64,000 nt of DNA. Origin: Mycteria americana. Taxonomy: Eukaryota; Chordata; Aves; Ciconiiformes; Ciconiidae. The stretch spans positions 250,501-314,500 of the forward strand of contig NC_134367.1 in NCBI RefSeq assembly GCF_035582795.1. The letters run 5' to 3'. Numbering within the stretch: position 1 is the stretch's first letter; each line of letters starts with the position of its first letter. A program made the translations under genes and the position numbers. Shown here in pieces: positions 51,391-60,013 of this stretch. The notes below the pieces were generated by a model. It was given only the letters and a program-made list of their open reading frames with translations. It was not told the origin of the DNA and ran no database searches.

Positions 51391-51873
51391 TATCCCTGAG
51401 CAGGATGGCACACAGTGTGCAATACCCTGGGGTCAAGCTGTCCCGGCTGGGTCCCCTCCGGCCCCTTGCCCACCCCAGCGGCCGGTCGGGGGTGCAGAGG
51501 ATGCCCTGGTGCGGTGCCGGCACCGCTCAGCAGCAGCCGAAGCACGGGGCATCACCGGCCCTGTGCCAGCCATGCTCGGGGCAGAGTGCGGCACCGCCGG
51601 GGCTGCTGTGCCAAAAGGTGACTCCATCCTGGCGGAGCCGGGCAGATGGGCAGCTGTGTCTTGAGATACACTGGCACTTAACTGACGTGGTCATTGGCTC
51701 AGTGGCTTCGCTAAAGCTCTCCCTTGCTCTCGTCCACCCCAGATTAACATTGGGAATAGAGAAAGAACTGGGCGACAGGCGCAGAAGAGACATCTGGAGC
51801 AAAGCAATCCCGCGGCGCAGCTGCCACCCCCCTGGCTGGGGCGGGCCCTGCGGGAGCGGGGCGGCTGTGCCGG

Positions 51874-52355
51874 TGTTACACAAGAGATTTGATTAACTGC
51901 GTTCTTCTCGCCAAATAGTCTCGTTTAGCATTAGTAGCTTAGCACTAGTAGCTAAAGCAGTTGAAGCCTTAGGCCACAAGAGCTGACCGCGAGTAAACAT
52001 TTTGATAAAACTAATGCTGCAAACACAGAACTCGCTGCACCCGGCAGGTACGAGTGGAATGAAGAAGATAAGGACCAAGGAGACAATTCCAAGAGAACGA
52101 GGTAGCTTCAGAAGAAGGCCAGCCCAGCGACAGTGGAAACCAATGAGAAAACAAGAGACCACCGACCAGAATTAAGTGATTGGACTTGGGGATCGAGGGC
52201 TGGGGGGTACGGGTATAATTGAGGGGCATGATCTGGCGTAGGGGTCCCTCTCCGGGGGCACCCAGCTCGAGCTGTCACCTGAGAACTAATAAAAGAGGAG
52301 CTGGAAACCTTCCCTCGGACTTACATTAATCAGCGGCATCCTAGGGCGGGACCCT
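51874..52355 (+). mobile_element. Probable solo LTR of an endogenous retrovirus (fossil)
   Basis: About 0.5 kb of moderately A-rich sequence begins TGTTACACAAG. It carries a TATA-like element (GGTATAATTGAGGGG, core 52214-52219), then AATAAA at 52288-52293 and a short R/U5-like stretch ending near CCCTGTTAC. This order is that of a retroviral LTR. No adjacent internal region is recognised, so it looks like a solo LTR. The family and exact ends are uncertain, and the age cannot be judged without a second LTR. Confidence 0.5.
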
Positions 52356-52359
52356 GTTA

Positions 52360-53100
52360 CGGTGAGCGGCATGCGTCAATCCGTAGCAGCCGGCTGCGGC
52401 GGCTGTGCCCAGAGCCGCGTGCCGGCGGCGGAGGGAGCTGAGCATCGCTGGCCGGGCGCCTGGGGGGGTCTGGGTGCCGCCTCAGCCCCTTCCCCTGCAC
52501 CGACCCCCCCCGCCCCGGGTGCTGCCGCTGCGGCACCGTCAGTGCTTCAGGTCAAGGGGGAGGGGGGGTCCGGCAGGACGGCACCGGACCCGTCCCCGTC
52601 CGGTTCCTGTGCCCGGACCGTCGTCGCTCTCAGGGGCAGAGGCTTTCAAGGCCCCTAGAAGGGACCCAGGTGCCTGGGGAGGAAACGGCAAGAAATCCTC
52701 TCCCTCGGCGGATCGGGGACGTGTCCGCGTGTCCTTGGACGCCCGGAGGCCTCGTGCCGCCGCCGGCCGGAGCGGCCGGCCCTGCGCTGTCCTGCCCGGC
52801 CACGGACGTGCCCGAGCCCAGGGGCAGGAGCCGCCGCGCCGGCCGCTTCCGCAGGCCCCGCATGCGGGGGGTGACGCTCGTCCGCCCCAACCAACCCCTC
52901 TTTCCTCGGCAGCGCTCGCTCCGCTGCTCGGCTCCGCCAGACGCGAAGCTCGGGCCGCGGCGGCCGCTCCGTGGCGGTTGCGCGTTTCCCGCCCTTCTGC
53001 CGGGTCCCCTCCACTCGCGAACGCGAACGCGAACGCGAACCCGAACCCCGCCGCGCCCCGGGCCGGGCCGGGCTGTGGGCGGGTCCCCGCTGCCCGCGCG
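52360..53100. other. CpG-rich spacer before U1 copy B
   Basis: No gene is recognised. The right end enters the duplicated U1 upstream unit, which starts near 53095. Confidence 0.5.
53017..53046 (+). repeat. CGAACG hexamer tandem repeat
   Basis: About five units of GCGAAC, the last ones degenerate (CCGAAC). It lies just before the U1 upstream unit and is absent at the same place in the other copies. Confidence 0.8.
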
Positions 53101-53110
53101 GGGCGGGGCC

Positions 53111-53118
53111 ATGCAGAT
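53111..53118 (+). promoter_or_regulatory. Second octamer-like site of U1 copy B
   Basis: ATGCAGAT preceded by the GC box GGGGCGGGGCC, about 290 bases upstream of the U1 start. Copy D has the same extra site; copies A and C lack it. Confidence 0.5.
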
Positions 53119-53181
53119 CGCGGCGCAGCCGGGGCCGCTGCGAGCCGCCAGGGGCGGGGCGTTGCCGGAGGGGGCGTGTCC

Positions 53182-53189
53182 ATGCAGAT
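53182..53189 (+). promoter_or_regulatory. Octamer-like distal element of U1 copy B
   Basis: ATGCAGAT at about -220 with an adjacent GC box (GGGGGCGTG). The following GGCTGGCGGGACAGC, read in reverse, resembles the SPH/ZNF143 motif found in avian snRNA enhancers; that part is tentative. Confidence 0.65.
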
Positions 53190-53348
53190 CGAGCACCGCG
53201 CGGGCTGGCGGGACAGCCCCGAGCCCCCCAAGACGCCGCCCGCGGGCGTGGGCGAGCGCTGCGTGGGCGGTGCGCGGCGGCGGAGCGTGGATCGGGGAGG
53301 CGTGGTGGCGGCGTGTGTGTGTGTGTGTGGTGTGTGTGTTTTTGTTGC

Positions 53349-53365
53349 TGTCCGTGTGTTGTGTG
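53349..53365 (+). promoter_or_regulatory. Proximal sequence element of U1 copy B
   Basis: TGTCCGTGTGTTGTGTG at -59 to -43, identical in the other three copies. Confidence 0.65.
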
Positions 53366-53407
53366 TGGGTGTTTGGGGCTGTGGTGCGTTCGGGGCGGTG
53401 TGTGGTC

Positions 53408-53571
53408 ATACTTACCTGGCAGGGGAGACACTATGATCAGGCAGGTGGTTTTCCCAGGGCGAGGCTCATCCCCTGCACTCCGGGTGTGCTGACCCCTGCG
53501 ATTTCCCCAAATGCGGGAAACTCGACTGCATAATTTGTGGTAGTGGGGGACTGCGTTCGCGCTCTCCCCTG
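53408..53571 (+). ncRNA. U1 snRNA gene, copy B
   Basis: Full-length 164-nt U1 on the plus strand, with the splice-site-pairing end ATACTTACCTG, the Sm site AATTTGTGG and the terminal stem all present. It shares the loop I (GATCAGGCAG) and loop II (CCTGCACTCC) variants of the other copies. It has one private change seen by eye, ACACTATG for ACACCATG in the stem I region, which would alter a pair next to loop I. It is divergent from copy A and convergent with copy C. Confidence 0.95.
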
Positions 53572-53580
53572 GTCGCGGTT

Positions 53581-53595
53581 GGTGATAAGGACAGA
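53581..53595 (+). terminator. snRNA 3' box of U1 copy B
   Basis: GGTGATAAGGACAGA starts 10 bases after the U1 end and shares the AAGGACAGA core with the other copies. Confidence 0.75.
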
Positions 53596-53599
53596 GCGG

Positions 53600-54090
53600 G
53601 CGGGGGGTGGGGCTGTTGCTCCGGGCTCGGGGCAGCCCAGCGTCGGTGGGGGCTGCGCCCGGGCCGGGGGTGATGTCGCCGCTGCTCCGCCGCGTGCGTC
53701 AGCGCCGCGGTGCCCTGGGACGCGGCGGTCGTGTCCGGTGCTGTCGTTCTCCTCCGTGTCACCGCACCCTGGAGCTGTCGCTCGGCGGGGCCGCCTGGGG
53801 CCCCCGCAGCTGCGGGCGGAAGCGGGACGCGCTACGCGGCGCGGGGACCGGCCCGGCCCTCGTGGGGCCTCAGCCGGTCCTTTGCGGCCCTGCCCCGCCG
53901 TGCACGTCAGTCCCCGGTGGAGGGGTCTGCCTGGTCCCTCTCCCGGCTCCTTCGATGCGAGAACGCCAGAAAAGCAAAGCCACAAAGGGACAGTCGCCCT
54001 GCTTGACTTCTCCCAGCTCGCTCTCACGGCTACCGAGCAGCGAGTGAACGCAGCCAAAGCCCCAGTTGTCTCCCTACGAAAAGAATGAGC
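53600..54090. other. GC-rich spacer after U1 copy B
   Basis: No gene or named repeat is recognised. Open frames on both strands fit the high GC. Confidence 0.45.
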
Positions 54091-54480
54091 TCGAGCCCCA
54101 CCGCACGCTCAGCTGCGATGGAAGACAAGACTCCGGCTTGGTGTGAAGCTCCATATACTGAGCCAGCAGACTGGGACACTGGAAATACTTTGTCCAGTTC
54201 AGACTGGGACAATGATGTGTCAAATTCCTCCCTTCCTGAAGTCTGACTGGATTTACCAATCCAACCAGTTACTAAACTGGAGTGTGATGCTAATGGAGGG
54301 ACGACAGGCGTCTCTACACCAGGCTCTTTCACGGGTATAGACCTACTCGAACCAAATGAGCACTCTCTCCGATCTGTTACTGTGGATTATTTACCTTGGC
54401 TTGCAGGTATGTTATGTGACGGGGCAGATTTCATCCGAGCTGCAGACTCGGAAGCCCTGAGCCTCACTTTAGGGATCTGA
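54090..54480 (+). other. Unidentified protein-like remnant
   Basis: Base composition shifts from the surrounding high GC to a balanced, coding-like texture. Peptides such as PAWCEAPYTEPADWDTGN and HSLRSVTVDYLPWLAGML read like a real old protein, not random translation. No family is recognised. A retroelement fossil or a pseudogene fragment are both possible. It looks broken. Confidence 0.3.
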
Positions 54481-55560
54481 TGACCAGTTCCAGCAGGAAA
54501 TGTGGACGCTCTCTTCCGGGCATCGGTAGCATGTGTTCAAAGAGGATGCCCCGAGATGCCCAAGGAGCCCTGGCCAATCCTGCAGATTTGGGATTGAGCA
54601 CAGCTAGGTGGGTCGTCAGCCATGCTTTTGACATAGACCTTGTGGCACGGGAAGACCTGCGGGGACATTGACCCACCGAGGCCCAGTGGCACCCACTAGC
54701 CGGCAAGGGTCCCCTCGGAGCCCGTCTCATGTCAGGAGGTGCTGGCCTGTCGGGCGCAGCCCCCAGCTCACGTGGGCCTTGCTGCTGCAGAAGGAAGCTT
54801 CTGCTGTGCCTGGTCTGTTCTCTCCCGTCTCCCTGAACGTGCACCGCCGAACCCCCCTCTCCAGGGAGTTAAAAACCCCCCTCAGGTTGTGCAAAAGGTC
54901 TCTGACCCAAAGCGCCTTGAAGCACGGAAAGCCCGCCTGGCCCCAAGCGCTCCTGAGCAGGCAGCGTCCGTTTCGGTAGCAAGGGTTGCAAGGTGCCCAA
55001 GCCTCGTATCAGGGACGTTCTGCGTATCGGGGACGTATCAGCCCGTTCCGCTTTACTGGCTGCCTTCCCCGCCCTTCCTGGGGGTCACAAACTCCTTCAG
55101 GGATCGCCCCCTTACACCTGAGGTTTTACGTCCTGCTCTTCCAACATCCCTCGCGCTGATCCATTCCGCGAAGGACGCGCGCAACCCATTCCCGTTCAGC
55201 GCTGGGCTTCCGGTCTCTCCACTACCGTCGGCAGCGCTGGCCGTTGCCCACGTCGGTTCCCGTTCTGCTCAACCCGCGGCCGAGGCCGCACGCAGCGCCC
55301 GAGCAGGTGCCGCTGCTGCGATGGGAGTGGGGAGGAGCCGGCGGGCGCCGACGCCCTCGCCAAAGCCGACGGCAGCCCGAGAGCAGCCGGGGAACGCGAG
55401 GAAACGGCAGCCCGAAGCCGCAGCTCGGACCACGGACCCGCTGCGGCGGCTCGCGGGCTGACGCCCAGGGCCGGGCTGCAGCGCGGCGGAGGAGAGGCCT
55501 TCACCCAGGGCCCGCGGGGACAACGGTTGGGCAACGGCCAGCTTCGCGCAGCTCAGGAAC
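54481..55560. other. Spacer before U1 copy C
   Basis: No recognised gene. The sequence is mixed in composition and may include further old insertion material related to the preceding remnant. Confidence 0.45.
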
Positions 55561-55566
55561 ACCAGC

Positions 55567-55580
55567 TCTGTCCTTGTACC
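55567..55580 (-). terminator. snRNA 3' box of U1 copy C
   Basis: GGTACAAGGACAGA on the minus strand, 9 bases beyond the U1 end and identical to that of copy A. Confidence 0.75.
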
Positions 55581-55588
55581 AGCCGTGT

Positions 55589-55752
55589 CAGGGGAGAGCG
55601 CGAACGCAGTCCCCCACTACCACAAATTATGCAGTCGAGTTTCCCGCATTTGGGGAAATCGCAGGGGTCAGCACACCCGGAGTGCAGGGGATGAGCCTCG
55701 CCCTGGGAAAACCACCTGCCTGATCATGGTGTCTCCCCTGCCAGGTAAGTAT
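55589..55752 (-). ncRNA. U1 snRNA gene, copy C
   Basis: Full-length 164-nt U1 transcribed leftward. The RNA sequence appears identical to copies A and D, including the altered loops I and II. The 70 or so bases directly upstream match the other copies. Further upstream it is the most diverged of the four: it has a shorter spacing to the octamer-like site and lacks the second GC-box/octamer unit. Confidence 0.95.
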
Positions 55753-55794
55753 GACCACACACCGCCCCGAACGCACCACAGCCCCAAACACCCA

Positions 55795-55811
55795 CACACA
55801 ACACACGGACA
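55795..55811 (-). promoter_or_regulatory. Proximal sequence element of U1 copy C
   Basis: TGTCCGTGTGTTGTGTG on the minus strand at -59 to -43, as in the other copies. Confidence 0.65.
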
Positions 55812-55965
55812 GCAACAAAAACACACACACACCACATACACACACGCCGCCATCACGCCTTCCCGCACCCACGCTCCACCGTCGCGCACCGTCCACGCAG
55901 CGCTCGCCCACGCGGGCGGTGTCTCGGGGGGCTCAGGGCTGTCCCGTCAGCCCGCGCGGTGCTCG

Positions 55966-55973
55966 ATCTGCAT
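55966..55973 (-). promoter_or_regulatory. Octamer-like distal element of U1 copy C
   Basis: ATGCAGAT on the minus strand, 215-222 bases upstream of the U1 start and next to a GC-rich stretch. Confidence 0.6.
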
Positions 55974-55989
55974 GGACACGCCTCCTCCG

Positions 55990-58290
55990 CACGGCCCCGC
56001 CCCGCCCACCCGAGATGCCCCGTGCGGGCCGGCAGCGGCTGCCCGGCGCTGCCCGGGGCCTCTCGCCCACCGCGCTCCGGCGGGTCCCCTGTCCGCCCGC
56101 ACCGGCACCGGGACCCACCGGGACCCACCGGGCCCGGTGCTGCGCGGGGCTTGATCTGACAGAGCCGAGCGGGAGCGGGCTGGAGCCGCAGCGCCGGCAG
56201 AGCGCGGCCACCGTGGGGCCAACGGCGGGAGGGGCCCCGTGGGGCAGCGCCAGGGCTGGGGCAGCCGGTGTGACTGCCCGGGGCAGTGTCCTGCGGCGGG
56301 GAGCCCGGGGGTGTCCGGCGGTGTCCGGGGCGGGGTGTCCGGCAGTGTCCGGGGTGTCCGGGGGTGTCTGGGGTGTCCAGAGGTGTCTGGGGGTGTCCGG
56401 GGGTGTCCCGGGGTGTCCGGGGGTGTGTCCGGGGCTGTCTCGCACACACGAGCTCAGCTCTGCTGCTGGCTGAACCTGCAAAGGGGAAAGTGGGAGCCAC
56501 GTCCTTCAGCCGGGGCAGAGACCCCGGGTCCCCAGACATTGGGCTGAGCTCCAGCAGCCGGGCAGACCCTACTGGGTGGTACTGGTTTGTACTGGGCTCC
56601 AGTACAGGTCAGCACGATGGCACCTACAAGACCTATGGACAAAAGTGTTCACAGCCCAGTAACGCCCAGTGCCGGGACCGTGGGGATCTGGGCGCCGACA
56701 GCAGCACAGCCAGAGCAGGCACCCGCGGGGGAGCCAGCCCACGAGCACACGGTGCCGTGAAAGCGCCCGTGCACCCTCCATGGCGAAGGCGAGGGGCCGG
56801 TAAACGCCGGCGCTCGCGGCACCCCAGACCCGCCAGCTCCAGCGATCCGTGCCTGTAACCCCGTGGGCCCTCGCGCTCCCTCGGCAAACACGAACCCACC
56901 CCCTAATCGCTCTCCTGGTGTCTGGGCGTTGCTGGCTGGGCTTGTGAACCTCGCCCCGCCACGGGGAGGTACTGGCACTCTCGGGGTTTTATCCCCGGTG
57001 CCTCTGGAGCCAAAAACGTCCCCGGTCATGTTTCGCACACCCACCGGCCGATTAAGCGTAACCAAATAAACAACGTGGCAAACGCCCCACGCACGCTGCT
57101 TCCCCCGCCCGCGTGAGCCATCCTCCCTGCGCGGAGCACTGGCCGCAGCAGGAGCTGTCGCCGAGGCCCCTGCCGTGGGACGGGGCGGGTGCTGTGGGTG
57201 ACGCCATTCCAGCCTCCCGGCTGTGGTGACACAAGCCCTGGTACCGGCAGAGCGGAGCGGTGCCCGGGGACGTGCTGGCTGCTCCCACGTGGGCCGGGGG
57301 TGTGTGGGACAACAGCACGTGCTGTACGTGCGCAGGGCAGGGTCATAGAATAGAAACGGCTGCACGTAACGTTCAAGCTAAACTTCAGATACTGCATGAA
57401 ATATTGGGAGGAAAAAACGTTTTGCCCGGTGGGGATGGCTCCCGGGCATGGGAGGATGGATAAGAAAACTGCTTGTGTCAAAGGAGAAGCCGCTGCCCCA
57501 GCACTCGCACAGCGTTCAGGGGGTCGCACGCGCACCCGAGACCTGAACTGCTGGCACCGAGTCCCTTCGCAGCGGCAGCTCCCCGGAGCTGACGGGTGCC
57601 CTGCTCGACTCCTCGCTCACACGCACGCTCGCTCTCGGGCGCTTCCTCTCCCCTCTGGCTCGACCCGAGGTTTCCCGAAGCAGGGTCTCCGATACGACGT
57701 ACGCCAGACGAATTTGTTGAGTGGTTCAGCGGTGAAAACAGCTCGAGGCGGGTGCCTCCGGAGAGGGACCCCCAACAAAGGAAGCCCTGGGCAATCGTAC
57801 CCCTACAGCTTGAGTTCCCCTCCCCACACGCGAGGGTTCGGCCCAAGAGCAATATTTGGGTCTGGGGTCTTCTTGCTCCTCATTGGATCCTTTCTCTGTC
57901 TCCGGGCGGGCCGCTCCTTTTCTTCTTTCAAGGGATGCAGCTTCTGCTGGTGGGGCTGGCTACCTTCTCCTTCTGGCTTGCGCCGGTTTCGGGGCCTTCC
58001 TTCACGTAGCTGAGTAAAAGGTCAGTGTAGGGTCAGCGTATGTGGGTGAAAGGTCACAGCTTGCGGCTGAGGCTTTAGCAAGCCTTGCTGCCGCCGCTAC
58101 GTATCGGATTCCGTTTGAGCTAGGAAGCGGCTACGAGAACAGGCGGGACAGCAGGGAGGTCTGGTTGGGTTTATTAACGCTGGTGGTTGTGTGTGGGGGG
58201 GTTCAGCTGGTGCTACGCTGAAGCAAACTGGTGTGTGAGAGGCTGGAATGAGGCCTGGATGGCACAAGTGGAGGCTGGAGGAACGATGTT
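55990..58290. other. Spacer between U1 copies C and D, left part
   Basis: No gene is recognised. It contains the minisatellite at 56299-56445. The part at 57330-58060 is less GC-rich and has an old-insert texture, but it could not be assigned to a family. Confidence 0.5.
56299..56445 (+). repeat. GGTGTCCGG minisatellite
   Basis: About fourteen imperfect units of GGTGTCCGGGG with variants (GGTGTCTGGG, GGCAGTGTCC). The unit length is 9 to 12 bases. Confidence 0.85.
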
Positions 58291-58306
58291 GAGTGCATCA
58301 GGGGAT

Positions 58307-58498
58307 GGGGAAGAAGAGGAGAAGAAGAGGAAGAAGAAGAAAAGAAGAAGAAGAGGAAGAAGAAGAAAAGAAGAAGAAGAAGAAGAAGAAGAAGAAGAAG
58401 AAGAGAGGAGAGGAGAGGAGAGGAGAGGAGAGGGGAGGGGAAGGGAGGGGAGGGGAGGGGAGGGGAGGGGAGGGGAGGGGAGGGGAGGCAGACGGGCT
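58307..58498 (+). repeat. Uninterrupted 192-base polypurine tract
   Basis: The plus strand contains only A and G across this interval. It begins as GAA-type triplets, passes to GAGAG pentamers, and ends as GGGGA units. Such tracts can form triplex (H-DNA) structures, and the G-rich end may also form quadruplexes. Confidence 0.95.
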
Positions 58499-58499
58499 T

Positions 58500-59095
58500 G
58501 GGCTGATGGCTATAAATGATTATAAAGTCTAGCAGCAAGAGCGGGTGGCGGGACAGCAGGGACCCAGCAGCGATGGATCCTGAGCTCCCAGGGCATCGGC
58601 AGCCCTTCTGCCGTAACTCCCGACTTTGCGGGCAGGTCGGCGTGAGCCTGTACGCCTCAACGGGGCACGGCGGCAGTAAACCAGCGAGCACTTCACGGGC
58701 CTTTTCAGGCCTCCGCCGCTAGGAAGTCGGCGGCAGCACGACGCAAGAGCCGCAGCGAGATGTAACCGAGGAAGGGGTGAACTATCCGGACAGAAGAGGC
58801 GCCGGCCGGAGCCTCCCGGTGCGCCCCTGCGGAGCCGCCTGCGCCAGGCGACGGGGATGTGGCCGCTCCCGGTCGTTCGCCCGTGGCCGCGGGCAGCTGC
58901 CCTCTGCCCGCCGCTGGCCGCGGGAGGCCGACGGCTGCCGGGAGCCGGGTCTCGCCCACAGCCCGGCCCCGGGTCCCGCCGGCGCCGGCACGGGCCCAGC
59001 GCCCCGCACGGCGCGTCCTTCCCGCGGCTCCGGGCTCCGCTCCCGCGGCCGGGGCGGCGCTGGCCGGGAGGAGGAGGCGGGGCGGGGCCTCGGGG
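58500..59095. other. Spacer between the polypurine tract and the U1 copy D upstream unit
   Basis: CpG-rich to the right, with no gene recognised. The duplicated upstream unit shared with copy B starts near 59095. Confidence 0.5.
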
Positions 59096-59108
59096 GTAGG
59101 GCGGGGCC

Positions 59109-59116
59109 ATGCAGAT
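59109..59116 (+). promoter_or_regulatory. Second octamer-like site of U1 copy D
   Basis: ATGCAGAT with GC box, matching the extra site of copy B. Confidence 0.5.
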
Positions 59117-59182
59117 CGCGGCGCAGCCGGCGGGGCCGCTGCGAGCCGCCAGGGGCGGGGCGTTGCGGGAGGGGGCGTGTCC

Positions 59183-59190
59183 ATGCAGAT
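59183..59190 (+). promoter_or_regulatory. Octamer-like distal element of U1 copy D
   Basis: ATGCAGAT at about -221 to -228 with the adjacent GC box GGGGGCGTG. Confidence 0.65.
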
Positions 59191-59351
59191 CGAGCACCGC
59201 GCGGGCTGGCGGGACAGCCCCGCGCCCCCAAGACGCCGCCCGCGGGCGTGGGCGAGCGCTGCGTGGGCGGTGCGCGGCGGCGGAGCGTGGGTGCGGGGAG
59301 GCGTGGTGGCGGCGTGTGTGTGTGTGTGTGTGGTGTGTGTGTTTTTGTTGC

Positions 59352-59368
59352 TGTCCGTGTGTTGTGTG
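59352..59368 (+). promoter_or_regulatory. Proximal sequence element of U1 copy D
   Basis: TGTCCGTGTGTTGTGTG at -59 to -43, identical to the other copies. Confidence 0.65.
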
Positions 59369-59410
59369 TGGGTGTTTGGGGCTGTGGTGCGTTCGGGGCG
59401 GTGTGTGGTC

Positions 59411-59574
59411 ATACTTACCTGGCAGGGGAGACACCATGATCAGGCAGGTGGTTTTCCCAGGGCGAGGCTCATCCCCTGCACTCCGGGTGTGCTGACCCCT
59501 GCGATTTCCCCAAATGCGGGAAACTCGACTGCATAATTTGTGGTAGTGGGGGACTGCGTTCGCGCTCTCCCCTG
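59411..59574 (+). ncRNA. U1 snRNA gene, copy D
   Basis: Full-length 164-nt U1 on the plus strand. The sequence matches copies A and C as far as can be read, including the variant loops GATCAGGCAG and CCTGCACTCC, and carries ATACTTACCTG at the start and the AATTTGTGG Sm site. It ends only 440 bases before the CAD start codon in the same direction, so its 3' box must separate it from the CAD promoter. Confidence 0.95.
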
Positions 59575-59583
59575 TTTCTTGCT

Positions 59584-59597
59584 GGTTGAAGGACAGA
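59584..59597 (+). terminator. snRNA 3' box of U1 copy D
   Basis: GGTTGAAGGACAGA starts 10 bases after the U1 end, with the shared AAGGACAGA core. Confidence 0.75.
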
Positions 59598-59839
59598 CGC
59601 TGTTAGTGGTGTAGTTCTGTCGCGCATCGCGGCTGTATCCCCTACGCCACCGCCGCTGATGACCCGGCCGCACCGTGGGGGCCGAGCTTGGGGCTGGCCG
59701 CGCTCCGGTCTGTCTCTGCAGGGGCCTCTCCCGGTTGTGCTCCGCCGTTCCCCTGCGGCGCCGCGATCGAGTCCCGGGCCGCTGCAGGCGGCGGAGCCGG
59801 CAAGATCGCTCCTCGCTCGGTGCTGCCCCGCGGCGCCCC

Positions 59840-60013
59840 CGCCCGCCGGCGCTCGGTGAACCAGGTGCTGCGGCCGGGCCGCTGCGTGCTGCCCCGCCCC
59901 GCCGCGGGGGCTGGCCCGGCCCGGCCCCGCCCCGGATCCTCCCGCCGCCGCGCTGCACGCGCCGTGCTCGGTCGCCGCCGCCGCGGAGCCGCCGGAGCGC
60001 ACGTGGAGCCGCC
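59840..60013 (+). promoter_or_regulatory. CAD promoter region with E-box
   Basis: TATA-less and GC-rich, with GC boxes (CCCCGCCCC) around 59893-59930. A perfect E-box CACGTG lies at 60000-60005, eight bases before the start codon. In mammals CAD is a classic Myc target through a CACGTG close to the transcription start, so this site is probably the same element. The exact start site cannot be read. Confidence 0.65.
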
